From positions 2,908,001-2,972,000 of the forward strand of contig NZ_CP083761.1 of the NCBI RefSeq assembly GCF_023558375.1: 64,000 nucleotides of DNA, read 5' to 3'. Of this stretch, positions 49,079-58,297 are shown in pieces. How positions within the stretch are numbered: position 1 is the stretch's first letter; each line of letters opens with the position of its first letter. A program made the position numbers and the translations under genes. The DNA comes from Chroococcidiopsis sp. CCMEE 29. Lineage in GTDB: Bacteria > Cyanobacteriota > Cyanobacteriia > Cyanobacteriales > Chroococcidiopsidaceae. The notes beneath the pieces were generated by a model. That model did not search any database. It had not been told where the DNA came from and worked only from the letters and a program-made list of their open reading frames with translations.

Positions 49079-49093
49079 TAGACTGGTCGTCTA
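49079..49093. promoter_or_regulatory. Operator-like inverted repeat before tetR
   Basis: TAGACTGGTCGTCTA keeps the TAGAC and GTCTA arms of the palindrome at 48429-48448 with a wider spacer, 10 bases upstream of the tetR start. Confidence 0.6.
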
Positions 49094-49257
49094 CAAAAAT
49101 CAACTGGTTTTTTAGCTTTGTTTAGCAAAAGAATCGAAAAGTGAATCCAGCCTAGATGAATTAAAACATACCAATTTACCTGGCGAGATGTGGCAATTTG
49201 ATGCTGTATTGTGTATAAGCCTATGACTTATCAAGGGAAAATAATCGCAGACACAGC

Positions 49258-50649
49258 ATGGCAGACCTAACTCCTAACTCTAGCTTTAGTTTGACAATCC
49301 GCTTGCAGATTCCAAATCGTGTGGGTATGTTGGCGAGCGTGACACACGCGATCGCTGCCAATGGTGGCAATCTCGGTCAAATTGATTTAATTGAACAAAC
49401 CCGCCAAGTTTCTATCCGCGATATTACTGTTGATGCTGCTAGTACAGAGCACGCAGAAATCATCGTGCAAGCGGTTAAGGCAGTGCCAGATATCCATGTG
49501 ATCAATGTCTATGACCGCACCTTCAACTTGCATCGCGGTGGCAAAATCAGCATTGCCAGCAGAATTCCGCTTAAGAGCCAAGGCGATCTAGCAATGGCTT
49601 ACACGCCGGGAGTGGGTCGCATCTGTAACGCGATCGCCCAAGAACCAGAACAAGTTTATAACTTAACGATTAAGCAAAACACCGTTGCCATTGTCACTGA
49701 TGGCAGCGCTGTATTGGGATTGGGAAATCTTGGACCGGCTGCTGCCTTGCCAGTCATGGAGGGCAAAGCAATGTTATTTAAAGAGTTTGCTGGGATTGAT
49801 GCTTTTCCCATCTGTCTTGCGAGTCAAGACACCACTACCATTGTTGAAACTGTCAAACAAATTGCAACCGTGTTTGGGGGTGTGAATTTAGAGGATATTG
49901 CCGCTCCCCGCTGCTTTGAGATTGAAAAATTGCTGCGGCAGCAGTTAGATATCCCTGTGTTTCACGACGACCAACACGGCACGGCAATTGTCACTCTGGC
50001 AGCGTTGATCAACGCCTTGAAACTGCTGAATAAGTCAATGGCTGAGGTTCGGATCGTGATTAATGGTGCTGGAGCAGCTGGGGTGGCGATCGCGCGCTTA
50101 CTCCGCAAAGCTGGAGCAAAAAGTGTTTGGATGTGTGACTCCAAGGGTATTCTCTCAACTGGGCGGACTGACTTGACCGAAGAAAAGCGAGAATTTGCCG
50201 TTAGCCAGATGGGTTCCCTAGGCGGTGCGTTAGTAGGAGCAGATGTGTTTATTGGAGTGAGCGTACCTGGCGTGCTTACCCCTGAGATGGTGCGCTCAAT
50301 GGTGAAAGATCCGATCGTGTTTGCAATGGCAAATCCAATTCCGGAGATTCAACCGGAATTAGTTAAAAACGATGTAGCGATCGTGGCAACTGGGCGCAGC
50401 GACTATCCGAATCAGATCAACAACGTTTTAGCTTTCCCAGGCGTGTTTCGTGGGGCTTTAGATTGTCGAGCATCTACCATTACGACCACGATGTACCTGG
50501 AAGCGGCACAAGCGATCGCCTCCTTAGTCAAACCCTCCGACTTAGACCGCGAACACATTATCCCTTCAGTCTTTGACGAGCGAGTTGTTACTGCCGTCGC
50601 TGGTGCCGTGCAACGAGCTGCCCGTCAAGAAGGTATTGCTCGTAGTTAA
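49258..50649 (+). CDS. Malic enzyme with N-terminal ACT domain
   Basis: A 463-residue NAD(P)-dependent malic enzyme (malate to pyruvate and CO2). An ACT regulatory domain covers residues ~10-85 ([20 protein letters not shown]). The catalytic part has [36 protein letters not shown], the metal site [11 protein letters not shown] and the coenzyme fold [16 protein letters not shown]. The ACT domain suggests control by an amino acid. With ppc it forms a C4-acid interconversion route. Complete. Confidence 0.95.
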   Translation: MADLTPNSSFSLTIRLQIPNRVGMLASVTHAIAANGGNLGQIDLIEQTRQVSIRDITVDAASTEHAEIIVQAVKAVPDIHVINVYDRTFNLHRGGKISIASRIPLKSQGDLAMAYTPGVGRICNAIAQEPEQVYNLTIKQNTVAIVTDGSAVLGLGNLGPAAALPVMEGKAMLFKEFAGIDAFPICLASQDTTTIVETVKQIATVFGGVNLEDIAAPRCFEIEKLLRQQLDIPVFHDDQHGTAIVTLAALINALKLLNKSMAEVRIVINGAGAAGVAIARLLRKAGAKSVWMCDSKGILSTGRTDLTEEKREFAVSQMGSLGGALVGADVFIGVSVPGVLTPEMVRSMVKDPIVFAMANPIPEIQPELVKNDVAIVATGRSDYPNQINNVLAFPGVFRGALDCRASTITTTMYLEAAQAIASLVKPSDLDREHIIPSVFDERVVTAVAGAVQRAARQEGIARS

Positions 50650-50745
50650 CTATACCGTCTTTAAGTAACTCTCTGGATAGACTTTCTATTTTGGAGGAAT
50701 TGGAACAATAAGGAGGGCAGGTATGATGTTTTAGCTATTGATTTC

Positions 50746-51639
50746 ATGAACTTTAATTTCTTTGATTTATTCTGGATTTTCCTGGTTATTTCCTCCCTTC
50801 AACCAGTGTTGCAGCGCCGCACGACGGAAATGCGGCGTGTCCAAGCCCTACGAGAATTTGAGCGAGGGCGCAATAGCCGTGTGATTTTACTAATTCATCG
50901 GCAAGAGTCACTCAGTTTACTGGGAATTCCCCTATCGCGCTATATCACTATAGAAGACTCCGAACAGGTGCTAAGAGCGATTCGCCTCACTCCACCGGAT
51001 GTGCCGATTGACTTAATCTTGCATACGCCAGGTGGTCTGGTACTGGCAACTGAGCAAATCGCTAGAGCGCTGATCCGCCATCCAGCAAAAGTTACCGTCT
51101 TTGTACCACACTACGCCATGAGTGGCGGCACCATGTTGGCACTGGCAGCTGACGAAATTGTGATGGATGCCAACGCCGTCCTAGGACCCGTCGATCCGCA
51201 GTTGGGGAACTTCCCAGCGGCTAGTATTCTCAAAGTCGTTGAAGATAAACCAATCGGTGAAATTGACGATCAAACGCTAATCATGGCAGACCTGTCGCGC
51301 AAAGCAATTCAGCAGGTACAGCGGTTTGTGCGAACTCTGTTGAAAGATGCTATCCCACAACCAAAAATTCAGCCGGAAAACATTGAAAAAATCGTTGATA
51401 CACTGACTACTGGACAGGTCACCCATGATTATCCAGTCACTGTTGAAGAAGCAACAGAATTGGGGCTACCGATTACCGTGGGGCTGCCCAGGTCGATCTA
51501 CAACTTAATGGAGTTCTATCCACAACCACAGGGTGGACGCCCCAGTGTGCAGTATATTCCTATGCCCTATGGCGAGCGCCGCCCAGCTTTACCCAGTCCT
51601 AAAGGAAGACCATTACCAGATACAGCTGAGCGGTCATAA
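50746..51639 (+). CDS. SDH-family ClpP-fold serine protease
   Basis: A 297-residue protein with an N-terminal membrane helix (FFDLFWIFLVISSLQP) followed by a ClpP-like fold. The nucleophile serine is in HYAMSGGTMLALAADEIVMD, with DLILHTPGGLVLATEQIARAL before it forming the oxyanion region and GPVDPQLG behind. It matches the serine dehydrogenase proteinase family (PF01972). The membrane anchor suggests a role in membrane protein turnover. Substrate unknown. Confidence 0.88.
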   Translation: MNFNFFDLFWIFLVISSLQPVLQRRTTEMRRVQALREFERGRNSRVILLIHRQESLSLLGIPLSRYITIEDSEQVLRAIRLTPPDVPIDLILHTPGGLVLATEQIARALIRHPAKVTVFVPHYAMSGGTMLALAADEIVMDANAVLGPVDPQLGNFPAASILKVVEDKPIGEIDDQTLIMADLSRKAIQQVQRFVRTLLKDAIPQPKIQPENIEKIVDTLTTGQVTHDYPVTVEEATELGLPITVGLPRSIYNLMEFYPQPQGGRPSVQYIPMPYGERRPALPSPKGRPLPDTAERS

Positions 51640-51694
51640 ACCAGTGCAGCACCCGTCTTCTAAAATTTTTAGAAGACGTGTGTGCTCGTAATGG

Positions 51695-52414
51695 CTACGG
51701 GGACGGTGTTGCCCTTGGTGTAGCCCCTGGGGTTCGTGTGGGTGATGCCTCGGGGGTGGTCTCCGGTGATGCTTCTGGAGCTGGGGATGGCGATGGTGTT
51801 GCCTCGGGGGCGGTCTCCGGTGACGCTTCTGGAGCTGGGGATGGCGATGATGTTGCTCTTGGTGATGGTGATGCCTCGGGGGCGGTCTCCGGTGATGCTT
51901 CTGGAGCTGGGGATGGCGATGGTGTTGCCCCTGGTGTTCGTGGCTGCTTATCTAGAATCTGCCTTGCCTCTTGGTCCAGTCTAGAGCGGGTTTGTAAGTT
52001 AGCAATGCCAGTCACGGGCAAGTTAAATTTTTTCTGAAACTCTTCAACGGCTCCTTCTGTTAGTTCTGTATAAAACTGGTTACGGGGTAGTGGGGGAACT
52101 GGTTGGACAACGAGGTTTAAACTGCCATGCAGATTTCTCATTAACTGCGCTGCCACTTCCTGTGTTTTCGGACCTGCTATACCGTCAGCTGGTAACCCGT
52201 AGCGCTGCTGAAAATCACGGATTGCTTTTTGAGTAGCCTCATCTGTCAAAGCTCCTGTCTCTGGGATGTCATATCCCAATCCTCTCATGACAACGCGGAA
52301 TTCGCCTGGCGTGTAATAATACCTCTGCTGAGCTGCAACGAATTCGTAGCTGACTAAGCTAGCTGTTACACCAAGTGTAATAGCTGTGATTGCTGGTCTC
52401 CATCTACACCACAT
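51695..52414 (-). CDS. Peptidoglycan-binding protein with Pro/Ser repeat tail
   Basis: A 239-residue exported protein. Signal-like segment ITLGVTASLVSYEFVAAQQ, then two PG_binding_1-type units: VMRGLGYDIPETGALTDEAT with IRDFQQRYGLPADGIAGPKT, and TEGAVEEFQKKFNLPVTGIA. Residues ~163-239 are a low-complexity tail of SPSPAPEASPETAPEA-type repeats, likely a wall-spanning linker. No catalytic domain follows, so the protein ends in the tail. The opposite strand also stays open here because of the repeat, and I reject it as a gene. Confidence 0.82.
   Translation of the reverse strand: MWCRWRPAITAITLGVTASLVSYEFVAAQQRYYYTPGEFRVVMRGLGYDIPETGALTDEATQKAIRDFQQRYGLPADGIAGPKTQEVAAQLMRNLHGSLNLVVQPVPPLPRNQFYTELTEGAVEEFQKKFNLPVTGIANLQTRSRLDQEARQILDKQPRTPGATPSPSPAPEASPETAPEASPSPRATSSPSPAPEASPETAPEATPSPSPAPEASPETTPEASPTRTPGATPRATPSP
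51747..51935. repeat. Coding tandem repeat, units of about 54-65 bases
   Basis: Three copies of GCCTCGGGGGCGGTCTCCGG then TGATGCTTCTGGAGCTGGGG and GATGGCGATGGTGTT, with a few changes. They code the SPSPAPEASPETAPEA tail of the peptidoglycan-binding protein on the minus strand. Confidence 0.85.
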
Positions 52415-53067
52415 AGATTAAGCTCCTGAGTAACTAATTAACTAGTTAACTAATGTGAATAAATATAAGTTTAAAACGACTCCTACTTTAATTGATTACT
52501 TTTTAGTTATTTGTCATTTTTTAGGTTAACTTTACATGTATTTAATCAAATAATCTTCACTTTGGTAATTTTGTCAACTGCCATTCGAATTATAATGATG
52601 AAAATTGCTATAAAACAAAATTTATTTAGGCGGAATTGGTAAATTCACATCTTGCACAAGCGCTTGACCTGTCCTATAAAGATAAAACCCGTCCTAACAC
52701 GTTGAAATTTAAGCGCAATCAGCTTCATCTGACTTCAGTTATAGCCGGGAAATCAAATCACTGGCAGGCAATGGAACTGATGCAAGATATGAAAACAATG
52801 AAGGAAGGAAGCGCAATTTATTAGGGTGATTATTGGGCTAAATATATAATTATATCAAATCCGCTTAAATGACTGTAAAATCTCGCCCTCACCCCTTGCC
52901 CCTCTCCTAAGCTTGGGAGAGGGGTGCCGGAGGCGGGGTGAGGGCTGCCAAATCATGGGCAATCAACCGGATTTGATACTAGATGAAATATAAAACACAA
53001 AAAAATGCCAGCAACAGCACACTTGCTCGCATTGATTCACTTAAAAAGTGTGCAGGAAAGCCTTGGT
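52415..53067. other. Intergenic region with hairpin repeat
   Basis: AT-rich, no convincing gene. A 12-base palindrome TTAACTAGTTAA is at 52438-52449 before the minus-strand gene. A large GC-rich hairpin repeat lies at 52885-52945: outer arms GCCCTCACCCC and GGGGTGAGGGC, inner arms CCCCTCTCC and GGGAGAGGGG, and a GTGCCGGAGGCGGGG tail like the one near 3597. Confidence 0.7.
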
Positions 53068-53913
53068 CTAAACAGATGGTGATTTCGCCACTAGAGTAAT
53101 CACTGTAACTTCTGGCGGGCAAAATAGGCGACCTGGTAGATAGGTTCCCAAGCCTCGATTAACGTACAATTGGTTCTTACCGACATAGTGGAATCCTTGG
53201 GCCCATTCCCAATGACGCACCACTTTGACCCAATCTTGTTGCATACATGGTACCCAACGCCGTGCTGATTTAGGAAGGTTGCGGCGGAGCGTTTTGTAAA
53301 ATGCCACCGCCGGTCCAATTCCTGGAAGTATAATCTGACCGCCATGAGTATGGCCTGAGAGTTGCAAATCTACCCGCCATTTTTTCAAAACTCTAGCAGT
53401 ATCAGGGTTGTGGGATAACACAATCCGAGGTGTCTCAGGATCTAACCGGCTCATCACTGGTTTAATCTTAAACTCCCATGACCAATAGTCAGCTAGTCCT
53501 ACTACAGGTAATTCTTGCCCTAGTGGATAAGCAATTTCATTCCAGAGGACGTGAATCCCAATACTAGTGAGGGCAGCGGTAATTTTAGCTTTCGATTGTT
53601 GGTAATAGAGATCGTGGTTACCGAGTACAGCATAGATGCCAGCGCGACTTTGCAGATGTTTAAGTCGTAATACCAACTGATGAATCGAGGTGGGGTCGTC
53701 AGTTACGTAGTCGCCAGTCAACAAAATTAAATCTGGTTCAGCTTCGTTACTAGCTGCGATCGCTTGTTCTAACATCTCTTCCGACAGCCGCCAACCATCA
53801 TAGTGAAAATCGGAAAGCTGCACCAGCTTTGTCCCTTGCAACGATACTGGAAGATCCGCGATCTCCACTGTCAATTTTTCCACACTCAATGGTCCGGATA
53901 GTAACCAGTGCAT
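53068..53913 (-). CDS. Metallophosphoesterase (YkuE-like)
   Basis: A 281-residue calcineurin-fold phosphoesterase. Metal-binding motifs: QLSDFHYDG, LLTGDYVTDD, VLGNHDLYY, LSHNPD and LSGHTHGGQI. The last motif, GHTHGGQ, is characteristic of the YkuE/UDP-sugar-type or phosphodiesterase branch. An N-terminal MHWLLSGPLSVEKLTVEI lacks a strong signal. Substrate unknown. It is downstream of the flavoprotein gene on the same strand, 46 bases away. Confidence 0.9.
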   Translation of the reverse strand: MHWLLSGPLSVEKLTVEIADLPVSLQGTKLVQLSDFHYDGWRLSEEMLEQAIAASNEAEPDLILLTGDYVTDDPTSIHQLVLRLKHLQSRAGIYAVLGNHDLYYQQSKAKITAALTSIGIHVLWNEIAYPLGQELPVVGLADYWSWEFKIKPVMSRLDPETPRIVLSHNPDTARVLKKWRVDLQLSGHTHGGQIILPGIGPAVAFYKTLRRNLPKSARRWVPCMQQDWVKVVRHWEWAQGFHYVGKNQLYVNRGLGTYLPGRLFCPPEVTVITLVAKSPSV

Positions 53914-53959
53914 ACCGCTGCTTCACTCCTCAAAGTTAGCGCTTTTAGCTTAACAGAAC

Positions 53960-55384
53960 TTATCCTAGTGTCCGTAAAAAATGAAATAACTTCTTTAACA
54001 AGCTCTGGAGTCCATGACTTTTTTCGTAGTTCTGCCTAGTTAGCTCAAACGCTGCTTTACTGTTGACTTCTGCCAAAGTTGGGTAGATGTGGATGCCACC
54101 TAGAGCAGAAATTTTTAGCTTATGAGACATTGCCAGAATAATTTCGTGAATTAATTCCCCAGCGGATGCTCCAACTAAATGAGCCCCGAGAATTTGACCA
54201 TTCCGTTGGGTAATAATCTTTGCAAATCCCTCTGTCGCAGCTTCTGCTTGAGCGCGATCTACCTCAGCAAATTCCTGCTTTACCACATTAATATCATTCC
54301 CATAACGCTCTCTAGCTTCTTGTTCTGTCAAGCCAACACGTGCCAGTTCTGGATCTGTGAATATCGCCCAAGGAATTACTCGATAATCAGCCTTGAAAAC
54401 AGGTAAGAACAGAGCATTTTTCAGCACTACATTCGCTTGGTATGAGGCAACATGAGTAAATTGGTAACCGCCAATCACATCACCACAAGCATAAATGCGG
54501 GGATTTGTTGTCTGGAGTTTGCTATTGACCTCAATTCCGCTTTTACCCAATTTCACCCCCGCTGCATCCAGGTTTAGAGATTCAACATTAGGCTGACGTC
54601 CAGTTGCGACTAAGATTTCATCTACAGCAAGTTTCTCTCCACCTGCCCAAACATACTTTTTACCATCAACGATTTCAACGCTTTCAGCTCTGGTTTGGAG
54701 CAAAATGCGAATGCCTTCGGATTCAAACTGTTTATGGACTACTTCAACTGCTTCTGGATCTTCTTTGGGTAGGAGGCGATCGCGGCTAGCAATAATCGTA
54801 ACTTGTGACCCCAGTCGGGAAAAGGCTTGCCCTAATTCACAACCAATCGGTCCACCGCCAATCACTGCTAAGGAATCTGGGCGTTCAGTGATGGAAAAGA
54901 CTTCTTCGTTGGTAAGATAACCTGCTTCTTTCAGTCCGGGAATGGGAGGAACTCCTGGTCTAGAACCTGTGGAAATTACAAAAGCTCTAGCTTTAAGACG
55001 GCGATTATTAACTTCAAAGGTTTTGCGGTCGATAAATTTGCCGCTCCCAAAGATTACCTCGACACCCAATCCTTCAAATCGCTCTGGTGAGTCGTGCGGT
55101 TGAATAGTAGAAATAACATCTTGAACGTAACCAATCGCTTTAGCAAAGTCGATTTCCGGCTCGCTGCAATAAACACCGAAGCGTCCAGCATGTTTCACTT
55201 CGTAAGCGATGCGGGAGGCATGGATTATAGATTTACTGGGGACGCAGCCATACCAGAGACAATCACCACCGAGGCGATCGCGTTCTACGAGAGCAACTTT
55301 TGCTTTCAGTGCGGCAGCTACACCAGCAGCAACTAAACCACCGGAACCGCCGCCAATAACAACTAGATCGTATTCAACTGCCAT
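53960..55384 (-). CDS. Pyridine nucleotide-disulfide oxidoreductase (mercuric-reductase-like)
   Basis: A 474-residue FAD flavoprotein. FAD motif VVIGGGSGGLVAAGVAA, redox-active disulfide GGDCLWYGCVPSKS, NAD(P) fold AVIGGGPIGCELGQAFSRLG, second FAD motif IYACGDVIGG, and the dimer-interface motif HIYPTLAEVN with the catalytic His. It lacks the N-terminal metal domain and C-terminal cysteine pair of true MerA, so mercury reduction is unlikely. Such proteins are common in cyanobacteria and of unknown substrate. A hydrophobic tail (SLLKKLFHFLRTLG) may touch the membrane. Confidence 0.88.
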   Translation of the reverse strand: MAVEYDLVVIGGGSGGLVAAGVAAALKAKVALVERDRLGGDCLWYGCVPSKSIIHASRIAYEVKHAGRFGVYCSEPEIDFAKAIGYVQDVISTIQPHDSPERFEGLGVEVIFGSGKFIDRKTFEVNNRRLKARAFVISTGSRPGVPPIPGLKEAGYLTNEEVFSITERPDSLAVIGGGPIGCELGQAFSRLGSQVTIIASRDRLLPKEDPEAVEVVHKQFESEGIRILLQTRAESVEIVDGKKYVWAGGEKLAVDEILVATGRQPNVESLNLDAAGVKLGKSGIEVNSKLQTTNPRIYACGDVIGGYQFTHVASYQANVVLKNALFLPVFKADYRVIPWAIFTDPELARVGLTEQEARERYGNDINVVKQEFAEVDRAQAEAATEGFAKIITQRNGQILGAHLVGASAGELIHEIILAMSHKLKISALGGIHIYPTLAEVNSKAAFELTRQNYEKSHGLQSLLKKLFHFLRTLG

Positions 55385-55516
55385 GATGTTTACCTAGATT
55401 GGGGGAAGTATGAGCGCCTAATGCCAGCTTACCAATCTACTCATGCCATGAAAGTGTTACTGGTTCAATGTTGTACTCCCCAAACCTCAGATCCGCCCAA
55501 TTGATTAGCAATTTTC

Positions 55517-55546
55517 TTGGTCGTACTAGTACATATGTACTATAAT
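55517..55546 (+). promoter_or_regulatory. SOS promoter with perfect LexA box before the ERF cassette
   Basis: AGTACATATGTACT (55528-55541) is a perfect palindrome fitting the cyanobacterial LexA consensus RGTACNNNDGTWCB, extended to TAGTACATATGTACTA. It lies in the spacer between TTGGTC (55517-55522) and a consensus TATAAT (55541-55546) with 18-base spacing. LexA binding here would block RNA polymerase. The rest of 55385-55734 has no gene. Confidence 0.85.
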
Positions 55547-55734
55547 TAGTACGATAGAACCAGGTTCAGAGCAAATGCGATTTGGTTATAGCTGTTTACC
55601 CTGACATGCACTTTAAAACTTTTAGTACTACTTAGCTATGTGGTGATATTTTTACTCTTAATTTTTTAAGTGTTTAAAAAACCATGGTGCTAGATAGTTG
55701 GCGTCTCTAGCTTTCATTTAAATGAGGTAGCAAC

Positions 55735-56394
55735 ATGAACGAGAAAGCAAAGCTATTCCAAAAAATTCTGGCAGTGCAGAAAGTTCTGGAACCCTTGGAA
55801 AAGAATGGGTGGAACGACTTTCAAAAGTATAGCTACAGTACAGCTAGCGATGTACTTTTACCAATTCAACGAATCTGCAATGATCATGGCTTAATCGTGG
55901 TGGCTGATTGCGTTGATTCCAAAATTGAACCTGGACGCGCATCGGTTACAGTGCGTCTCACCGTTGCCGATAGCGAAACAAGTGAAGCATTAAGCGTGAC
56001 AGCTCCTGGGTATGCTGAAGACTTCAGTTATAAGGATAATCGACCGAATGGTGATAAGGCGGTTTACAAAGCCATTACTGGTGCGACTAAGTATGCCGTA
56101 CGCTCTTTCTTCTGCTTACCATCTGATGACGATCCAGAACGCGCACCTACGAGGCTTGCTGCTAGGACTGTGATTAAGCCTGCTGTTAATAACAGCAAAG
56201 TAGATATCGCTCTGATTGAGCAGACGACTGCTGAACTCAAGCGACTTGGCTGGTCAAACAAAGAAGGACGGCTGTATTTACAGGAAACCTTTGGGAAATC
56301 GAGTCGTCAACACCTTACAGCGCAAGAGTTGCAGCAATTTTTGAATTACTTGCGTTCGTTGCAACCATCCGGAGCTCAATCCACTTCCGAATAA
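55735..56394 (+). CDS. ERF-family single-strand annealing protein
   Basis: A 219-residue phage-type recombination protein. The ERF core (residues 1-140) shows LFQKILAVQKVLEPLEKNG, KYSYSTASDVLLPIQRICNDHGL and the signature KAVYKAITGATKYAVRSFFCLPSDDDPE. A short C-terminal domain (about 160-211, LKRLGWSNKEGRLYLQETFGKSSRQ) resembles helical domains found behind other phage annealing proteins. It should anneal complementary single strands during repair. ATG 55735 has GAGG at 55724-55727. It leads a three-gene set under a LexA box; no phage structural genes or integrase are near. Confidence 0.88.
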   Translation: MNEKAKLFQKILAVQKVLEPLEKNGWNDFQKYSYSTASDVLLPIQRICNDHGLIVVADCVDSKIEPGRASVTVRLTVADSETSEALSVTAPGYAEDFSYKDNRPNGDKAVYKAITGATKYAVRSFFCLPSDDDPERAPTRLAARTVIKPAVNNSKVDIALIEQTTAELKRLGWSNKEGRLYLQETFGKSSRQHLTAQELQQFLNYLRSLQPSGAQSTSE

Positions 56395-56454
56395 GGAAAC
56401 GCTCCAATATGCTTTGGATGGAAGCTTTATACATTTACAAAGGGATACCTGCCA

Positions 56455-57030
56455 GTGAGTGAGCAACCTGCTTTTCCTCAAGTTGACACGCCAACCCAAC
56501 CTCAGCCGCAGTCTAGCACTAGAACACTCTTCAACATTAGTGAAGACCTAGAAAAGTTGAATGAACTGCTGGATGAAGCAGGCAACGATATCCAACAACA
56601 AGAACTGTTAAGACAGTGGTTTGAACAGCTGGGAACCGAACGCGATCGCAAGTTAGACGCCTACGCTGCCTTACTGACTGAAATGCTGGCACGAGCAGAG
56701 GTAAGGAAAGCAGAAGCAAAGCGGATGATAGCATTAGCAAATGCTGATGAAAAGCGGGCGCAACTACTTAAAGAGCGGCTAAAGTGGTTCTTTGAAACAC
56801 ATAACCTCAAGACGGTTGAGACGCTCCGTTATCGCCTATCACTTGCCAAAAATGGTGGCAAAGCGCCTGTGATTTTAAAAGAGGGGATGTTACCTACCCA
56901 ACTGCCAAAGCGCTTTCAGAAGGTCAGCATTGAACCTAATATGACTGCAATTCGAGCAGCACTGGAAACAGGAGAGCAGTTGGACTTTGCAACTCTTAGC
57001 GATCGCGGTACCGGTCTACGCATCAAGTGA
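56455..57030 (+). CDS. Siphovirus Gp157-family protein
   Basis: A 191-residue protein. The family pattern is plain: LFNISEDLEKLNELLDEAGN, a coiled middle ending AKRMIALANADEKRAQLLKERLKWFFE, then TVETLRYRLSLAKNGGKAPVIL and LPKRFQKVSIEPNMTAIRAALETGE. Gp157 proteins sit beside ERF or RecT genes in phages, and the Pfam description I recall links the family to phage resistance in Streptococcus thermophilus. The start is GTG 56455. It lies 60 bases behind the ERF gene and overlaps the next gene by four bases. Confidence 0.88.
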   Translation: MSEQPAFPQVDTPTQPQPQSSTRTLFNISEDLEKLNELLDEAGNDIQQQELLRQWFEQLGTERDRKLDAYAALLTEMLARAEVRKAEAKRMIALANADEKRAQLLKERLKWFFETHNLKTVETLRYRLSLAKNGGKAPVILKEGMLPTQLPKRFQKVSIEPNMTAIRAALETGEQLDFATLSDRGTGLRIK

Positions 57031-57266
57031 ACAAATTAAAACAACCTGTAATCCTAACTACTCAACAGTGCACCTACCGCTACTGTGTGGAGTTAGCCAG
57101 CAATCAACTTGACCATGAGGGAGTGCCTGAAAGCGTTCAAATTTTAGATGTAGTAGTGCTTGAGCCAACTGAAGAAGCAATTAAATCGGTGATTGCAGCA
57201 GTTGATTGGCTCTCCAGTTATACCATTGTGTCCTACTGGGTGCCACAAGACAACGATGAGTTTTGA
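57027..57266 (+). CDS. Third gene of the ERF cassette, unknown
   Basis: A 79-residue soluble protein with start GTG 57027 overlapping the Gp157 stop (GTGA). Short beta-rich pattern: PVILTTQQCTYRYCVELA, VQILDVVVLEPTEEAIKSVI, then VDWLSSYTIVSYWVPQ. I do not recognise the family. Tight coupling to Gp157 means it is probably part of the same function. The next gene rsmA starts 98 bases later. Confidence 0.65.
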   Translation: MNKLKQPVILTTQQCTYRYCVELASNQLDHEGVPESVQILDVVVLEPTEEAIKSVIAAVDWLSSYTIVSYWVPQDNDEF

Positions 57267-57364
57267 ACTTGCTTTTGTTTGTCATAAAAGGAAACTGAAG
57301 CTGCTATCAGACGGATAATAAAGGCAAAACTGAGAACTGGGAAATCTTCCCTAGCCGCCGAGGA

Positions 57365-58219
57365 ATGGAACATCGACCCCGCAAACAATTCGCTCAACAC
57401 TGGCTCAAAAGTGATAAAGCTCTGAATCAAATTGTTCAGGCAGCAGAAATTACCCAGTGCGATCGCATCTTGGAAATTGGTCCTGGCACAGGAATCTTAA
57501 CTCGTCGCTTATTACCTCTGGCTCAGTCTGTGGTTGCTGTCGAAATTGACCGAGATTTATGCCAGCTTTTGGCTAAACAACTGGGTAAAACCGAAAACTT
57601 TTTACTGCTGCAAGGCGATATCCTCTCCCTAGATTTGGCTTCCCAGCTAACTCCCTTTCCAGCCTTCCACAACCCCAATAAAGTCGTTGCCAATATCCCA
57701 TACAACATTACGGGACCAATTCTAGAGAAACTGCTAGGCACGATTACCAACCCAGCCACTGAGCCATTTGACTCGATTGTCCTGCTTGTCCAAAAAGAAG
57801 TGGCAGAACGATTGTATGCTCAACCGAGTTCAAGAGCATTTGGGGCATTATCAGTACGAGTACAGTATTTAGCAGAGTGTGAGTTGATATCCTTAGTGCC
57901 AGCGGGAGCTTTTCATCCCCCACCCAAGGTAGATTCAGCGGTGGTGCGGCTGCGTCCCCGCAAGTTATCACCAGCTGCCAACGATCCTCGCCGCCTGGAA
58001 ACTTTGGTAAATCTCGGCTTTGCTGCTAAGCGCAAAATGTTGCGAAATAATTTGAAAAGCATAGTAGACCGCGATCGCCTCACCCAATTACTGGAACAAT
58101 TAGAAGTAAATCCCCAAGCCCGCGCCGAAGACCTCAGCGTCGCTCAGTGGGTAGCCCTAAGTAATACGCTAAGGGTAAGGGTAGGGGAAGCAGGGGAAGC
58201 AGGGGAAGCAAGAGTGTAA
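57365..58219 (+). CDS. rsmA: 16S rRNA (adenine1518/1519-N6)-dimethyltransferase
   Basis: A 284-residue KsgA/RsmA enzyme that dimethylates two adenines near the 3' end of 16S rRNA. SAM site EIGPGTGILTRRLL, catalytic NIPYNITGPILEKL, and the start RKQFAQHWLKSDKALNQIV are typical. The last residues (VGEAGEAGEARV) come from three GGGGAAGCA repeat units read in frame, so the original C-terminus was overwritten. The enzyme core ends before this and should work. It precedes ispE with only repeats between. Confidence 0.96.
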   Translation: MEHRPRKQFAQHWLKSDKALNQIVQAAEITQCDRILEIGPGTGILTRRLLPLAQSVVAVEIDRDLCQLLAKQLGKTENFLLLQGDILSLDLASQLTPFPAFHNPNKVVANIPYNITGPILEKLLGTITNPATEPFDSIVLLVQKEVAERLYAQPSSRAFGALSVRVQYLAECELISLVPAGAFHPPPKVDSAVVRLRPRKLSPAANDPRRLETLVNLGFAAKRKMLRNNLKSIVDRDRLTQLLEQLEVNPQARAEDLSVAQWVALSNTLRVRVGEAGEAGEARV

Positions 58220-58297
58220 TCCAAAATCCAAAATCCAAAATCTAAAATCCCCTAACCCCTAACCCCTAACCCCTAACCCCTCGCCCCTCGCCCCTAA
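58184..58297. repeat. Three successive tandem repeats between rsmA and ispE
   Basis: GGGGAAGCA three times (58184-58210, inside rsmA), then TCCAAAA heptamers (about 58219-58250), then CCCCTAA and CCCCTCG heptamers (about 58251-58297), ending just before the ispE ATG. All three repeat types occur elsewhere in the window. Confidence 0.9.

Noticed and set aside
51678-52037. Open plus-strand frame rich in Gly, Asp, Val and Ala
   Set aside because: It is the antisense of the Pro/Ser/Ala repeat tail; the minus-strand frame has a signal-like segment and two peptidoglycan-binding units.
52636-52824. 62-codon frame with TTG start
   Set aside because: No ribosome-binding site or family pattern; it lies in an AT-rich gap next to a hairpin repeat.
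53960-55384. True mercuric reductase
   Set aside because: The N-terminal metal-binding domain and the C-terminal cysteine pair are missing, and no mer genes are near.
55735-57266. ERF/Gp157 genes as part of a prophage
   Set aside because: No integrase, terminase, capsid, tail or lysis genes flank them; rsmA and ispE follow directly.
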